NCBI RefSeq assembly: GCF_900115635.1
Contig: NZ_FOXE01000004.1
Coordinates: 62,001-126,000 of the forward strand
DNA length: 64,000 nucleotides
From: Oscillibacter sp. PC13
GTDB taxonomy: Bacteria > Bacillota > Clostridia > Oscillospirales > Oscillospiraceae
Direction of reading: 5' to 3'
Position 1 is the first letter of the stretch. Each line of letters opens with the position of its first letter. This document shows, piece by piece, positions 62,409 through 64,000 of the stretch. Both the position numbers and the translations under genes were made by a program. Below the pieces are notes generated by a model. That model was not told the DNA's origin. It made no database searches and was given only the letters and a program-made list of their open reading frames with translations.

Positions 62409-62957
62409 ATGATGCGTTTTCAAAACAACAACGTGATTTCCCCGTCAGGCCGTCCAATGTCCATGGAGCAGGAGGCCTGGGAAGGGGAGATCAATAACGG
62501 GATGGGAGCCGGCGGAGAGGCGAGGACTCCCCGCTATCCTCAGCATATGGAATCCCCTGCGGTTTCAGGGGGCACACTGCCCATGGGACAGCAGGCCGGA
62601 CGGCCCATAGAAAGCGGCAACCAACTGGATTTGCGGAATCGTTTGTCCGTGGAAGTGATTGACGCGCCTATCTCTGCAGAGGAGGCCCGTCTGGGATCGC
62701 TTAAAGCAATGCTTTCAAGAAATGTGGGAAACTACATCGTAGCCAGTTTCCTGGTGGGGACCCAGAATATGGTTTCTTGGGAGGGAGTCCTGTACGATGT
62801 GGGAAACGACTATCTGACCATTTACCAGGCCAGCCGGGACCGCTATATTGTCAGCGATTACTACTCCCTGAAATTTATAGAATTTTACGATACGGAGCGG
62901 CGGGAACTGTGCAATACGATTTTGCGGGAGAACGGTTGGAATCAGACGGGGTCCTGA
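62409..62957 (+). CDS. gerQ: Spore coat protein GerQ-like
   Basis: ATG 62409 lies eight bases after AAGAGG. The first 90 residues are low-complexity (Gly/Met/Pro/Gln-rich, as in coat proteins). The last 90 form a GerQ-like domain: LSRNVGNYIVASFLVGTQNM, VSWEGVLYDVGNDYLTIYQA, then YIVSDYYSLKFIEFYD. GerQ is needed to place CwlJ in the coat, and the gene is the direct neighbour of the cwlJ-like gene, twelve bases downstream. Confidence 0.78.
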   Translation: MMRFQNNNVISPSGRPMSMEQEAWEGEINNGMGAGGEARTPRYPQHMESPAVSGGTLPMGQQAGRPIESGNQLDLRNRLSVEVIDAPISAEEARLGSLKAMLSRNVGNYIVASFLVGTQNMVSWEGVLYDVGNDYLTIYQASRDRYIVSDYYSLKFIEFYDTERRELCNTILRENGWNQTGS

Positions 62958-62964
62958 AAACAAC

Positions 62965-63000
62965 AAACAGGAGAGGCAGCAGCGTTGCCTCTCCTGTTTG
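62965..63000. terminator. Bidirectional terminator
   Basis: AAACAGGAGAGGCA / TGCCTCTCCTGTTT hairpin between convergent genes. Confidence 0.9.
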
Positions 63001-63006
63001 GTTTTC

Positions 63007-64000
63007 TTATCTTCTGCGGCGCCCACGATAGCCGCTGCCGCTGCGCCTGGAGACGCTGCGGCCATATCGGTAACGTCTCCGGCCCAGAGTCAGCTTCCAA
63101 AGAATAAGTGCGACGATCAACACCACCATCACAAGGAAGAGGACCCGCACAACCGGCTTTGCAAAAAACAACTGCACGTCCCGCCAAAAAACAAGCATCC
63201 TGGAAGTTTCCACAGCATTTAGAGCCAGCAGATCCACCGTGGCGTACACGGTGTCGCCATAACTGAGTGTCAAGGTGCCGAGCACGTCGCCCTCAGCCAC
63301 AGGGGCCTCCACTGGATCCTGCTTTAGTGTGACTGTCCGCTCCAAATCCGCTGCCGCCAGGTTTTTAGGGAGCAAAACCTCAATCTCCTGAGCAGGATGG
63401 ACGGTGACGTGATCCACCTTGGACAGGGAAACCGCCACCTCCTTGATGATCTCATCGTTTTCCAGTACTGTTTGATAGGCAAAGTTGTCAAAGCCCCAAT
63501 TGAAAAGGCGGGTGGTCTCTGAGAAACTCCGGACGTTGCCCACGCCGTTTTCCTCCACACGCTCCGCGCCCAAAACCACACTGATAAAATGAAGACTGCC
63601 GCGGGCAGCGGAGGACACTAGACAATGGCCTGCCTCGGAGGTGGAGCCGGTCTTGATCCCGTGTGCCTCCTTGTTGCGGTAGCCAATTACACGCCAAGAG
63701 GAGAGCAGGTAATTGGTGGTGTACAGATGTCGTTCCTCAGAGAGGTTCGTGGCGGGAATCACTACGTCAGCTGTATCACATATTGTCATAAATTCCGGAT
63801 ATTCCATGGCGGCTTTCGTAATCAGGTACATATCCCAAGCAGAGGTATAGTGCTGAGCGTCATGGAGACCGTTTGGGTTCGCAAAATGGGTGTTCTCACA
63901 GCCGAGTTTCTCTGCCTTTGCATTCATCGCGCCCACAAAGGCATCTACGGATCCGGAGATCGCTTCTGCCAAAATATCACAGGCCTCATTGGCGGAGACC
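63007..64000 (-). CDS. D-alanyl-D-alanine carboxypeptidase (DacF/PBP5 type), partial
   Basis: The frame is open to the window edge, so the start is missing. Visible from the edge: SANEAC (the SxN motif), FANPNGLHDAQHYTSAWDMY, the KTG motif in HGIKTGSTSEAG, then the PBP5 C-terminal domain (PVAEGDVLGTLTLSYGDTVY) and a C-terminal membrane anchor (LFLVMVVLIVALILWKLTL) with a very basic tail (RRRYRYGRSVSRRSGSGYRG). The SxxK serine lies outside the window. It trims pentapeptides in peptidoglycan, possibly in spore formation given its neighbours. Confidence 0.93.
   Translation of the reverse strand, partial: VSANEACDILAEAISGSVDAFVGAMNAKAEKLGCENTHFANPNGLHDAQHYTSAWDMYLITKAAMEYPEFMTICDTADVVIPATNLSEERHLYTTNYLLSSWRVIGYRNKEAHGIKTGSTSEAGHCLVSSAARGSLHFISVVLGAERVEENGVGNVRSFSETTRLFNWGFDNFAYQTVLENDEIIKEVAVSLSKVDHVTVHPAQEIEVLLPKNLAAADLERTVTLKQDPVEAPVAEGDVLGTLTLSYGDTVYATVDLLALNAVETSRMLVFWRDVQLFFAKPVVRVLFLVMVVLIVALILWKLTLGRRRYRYGRSVSRRSGSGYRGRRRR

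Overview
The window looks like chromosomal DNA of an endospore-forming Gram-positive anaerobe of the Clostridia, most likely the Oscillospiraceae (the Flavonifractor/Lawsonibacter/Oscillibacter neighbourhood). The reasons are the high-GC, Firmicutes-type gene content with strong AGGAGG ribosome sites, GTG/TTG starts and sigma-A promoters, spoIVB, spo0A and a cwlJ-gerQ pair, a meso-diaminopimelate-type MurE, a cysteine T-box, a BirA-operated bioY and a LexA-type SOS box. Species cannot be told from the sequence alone.

Layout. 1-2320: a 3'-truncated ABC exporter running into transposase debris, two long perfect stem-loops and tRNA-Leu(CAA). 2500-6080: a secreted FG-GAP-like protein with an OmpR/PhoR-type two-component system. 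6080-9925: a LexA box on a promoter for DUF1385-prmC-recA-recX. 9919-10481: a small divergent gene pair around a 36-bp perfect palindrome. 10498-12360: rimO-pgsA. 12460-14166: small regulators and short proteins. 14199-16604: T-box-controlled cysE-cysS. 16650-24190: XRE-cupin regulator, GNAT, bioY, uracil-DNA glycosylase, a lipase-like hydrolase followed by a membrane protein gene broken by an in-frame amber codon, glpK, and a coiled-coil/zinc-ribbon protein.

24217-26462 is clearly foreign: an AT-rich block of about 2.25 kb, bounded by 18-bp perfect inverted repeats and sitting inside the hairpin of an intrinsic terminator. Its only gene encodes a 489-residue protein whose C-terminus looks like a PD-(D/E)XK nuclease. 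No transposase is visible. This is the most interesting object in the window.

27060-43000 is housekeeping and accessory: a YgjP-type metalloprotease, phosphoketolase, a PadR/DUF1700 operon, a two-gene minimal SUF system (sufC plus one sufB-like gene), a ferritin-like protein, a cytidylate-kinase-like protein, DUF2461, an HD-domain protein, a LysE exporter divergent from an XRE-cupin regulator, an Asp23-FakA-like pair, and rsmD-coaD. 43196-59501 is the division/cell-wall cluster: mraZ-rsmH-ftsL-spoVD/ftsI-murE-mraY-ftsW-murG-murA-divIB-ftsZ, lacking murF, murD, murC and ftsA, and leading directly into spoIVB, a Nudix gene and spo0A. The end of the window holds a TSCPD protein, a GT4 glycosyltransferase, the cwlJ-gerQ-like germination pair, and a D,D-carboxypeptidase cut by the window edge.

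Start codons were chosen mainly by ribosome-site spacing. No database search was possible, so family names rest on visible motifs, length and context.
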